Below are positions 59,294 through 59,706 of a DNA stretch of 59,706 nucleotides, in pieces; position 1 is the stretch's first letter; the number at the start of each line of letters is the position of its first letter. The notes beneath the pieces are model-generated. The model worked only from the letters and a program-made list of their open reading frames with translations, searched no databases and had not been told where the DNA came from. This stretch comes from Gnetum montanum (taxonomy: Eukaryota > Streptophyta > Gnetopsida > Gnetales > Gnetaceae). The position numbers and the translations under genes were made by a program. Location of the stretch: positions 164,180-223,885 of the forward strand of contig MNCI01030702.1 of the NCBI GenBank assembly GCA_015680685.1. Direction: 5' to 3'.

Positions 59294-59706
59294 AATGAAA
59301 ACTCGTCCTCGAGTTCATTACAATAATATCGGGAAGGTATGGGATTATTGACTCAAAGGAAACTAATGGGATAACATGTGAAAGGATCATCATTACAAGA
59401 CTTGACAAAACTGGTGTTCATGACAACAAGAGTGAACACCTTATTACATTGACATCAGGCCTTATTTGGCAACTGAGAGAGAAGAGAGAAAGAAGTGTGC
59501 TACCAATGCCAAGATTGCGCCTTTCGTTGTCCATCCGTAAGCACACCATTGATCTTGCTCCTTGCATAGCTGCTTCAGCGTTGCTCCATTCCAAGCGTTC
59601 CTTCCAGATCCCTTCCATTGTTGCATGATCGCCATCTGCACACACAACACAGTCTTATATTAGCAAGGGTAATTGAATCATCATGTAATTGATACCTTGC
59701 TTTGGT
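59294..59706 (-). mobile_element. 3' internal end of element F (partial)
   Basis: 59294-59370 (aaatgaaaactcgtcctcgag ... gggaaggtatgggattattgact) matches the region inside the terminal tract of element C (16299-16358) and element D (36685-36765). Beyond that, two overlapping minus frames (59650-59462 and 59645-59418) are open but unrecognised. They could be the end of an extra ORF like that of element C. Confidence 0.6.

Noticed and set aside
1-59706. CRISPR array or prokaryotic operon structure
   Set aside because: Spliced gene, LTR elements with target duplications and LINE motifs show plant nuclear DNA; no short regularly spaced direct repeats with unique spacers.

Overview
The window is nuclear DNA of a seed plant with a large, repeat-rich genome. 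The evidence is nested plant-type Ty3/gypsy LTR retrotransposons primed by tRNA-Asp, an L1-type LINE, a miniature LTR element, and one host gene with six short exons and canonical GT-AG introns. The host gene is a SWEET sugar transporter that departs from the common consensus at several positions. A gymnosperm host would fit, but nothing here proves it.

Layout. 1-670: 5' end of a minus-strand LTR element (A: gag start, PBS, LTR fragment). About 1290-10587: element B, minus strand, long and decayed, with gag, protease, RT, RNase H, integrase, PBS and 5' LTR, and no recognisable 3' LTR. 10677-10950: two tRNA-like SINE units. 10950-14596: unassigned DNA with a tandem repeat of about 205-212 bp. 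14597-28679: element C, minus strand, complete at both ends (5-bp target duplication tcatt), with an extra ORF between pol and the 3' LTR and a solo LTR of another family nested in its 3' LTR. 28690 to about 31900: decayed LINE. About 33950-35824: probable chromovirus fragment. 35830-42269 (D, minus) and 42340-51217 (E, plus): two related elements, each with its own target duplication (attag; gtaac), head to head 70 bp apart. Both lack RT, RNase H and integrase. E carries a small tRNA-iMet-primed LTR element (44194-46077) in its gag. 52440-52700: second LINE fragment. 53698-56684: the SWEET gene, minus strand, 249 codons, apparently intact. 56847-57507: unrecognised ORF cluster upstream of it. 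58471-59706: 3' LTR and 3' internal end of element F (minus), same family as A and the solo LTR.

How the parts relate. Elements A, B, C, D, E and F share one architecture: 5' LTR, tRNA-Asp PBS, gag with an unusual CX2CX3HX3C finger, protease and pol where present, a purine tract after pol, a long non-coding block, and a second near-identical purine tract next to the 3' LTR. B and C encode pol (now broken). D and E keep only the cis-acting ends plus gag, so they were probably moved in trans. Most differences between copies are C/T and G/A changes, as expected of old methylated repeats. A, F and the solo LTR keep more CpG and look younger. The SWEET gene sits in a compact, more GC-balanced island between E and F and is the only convincing host gene.
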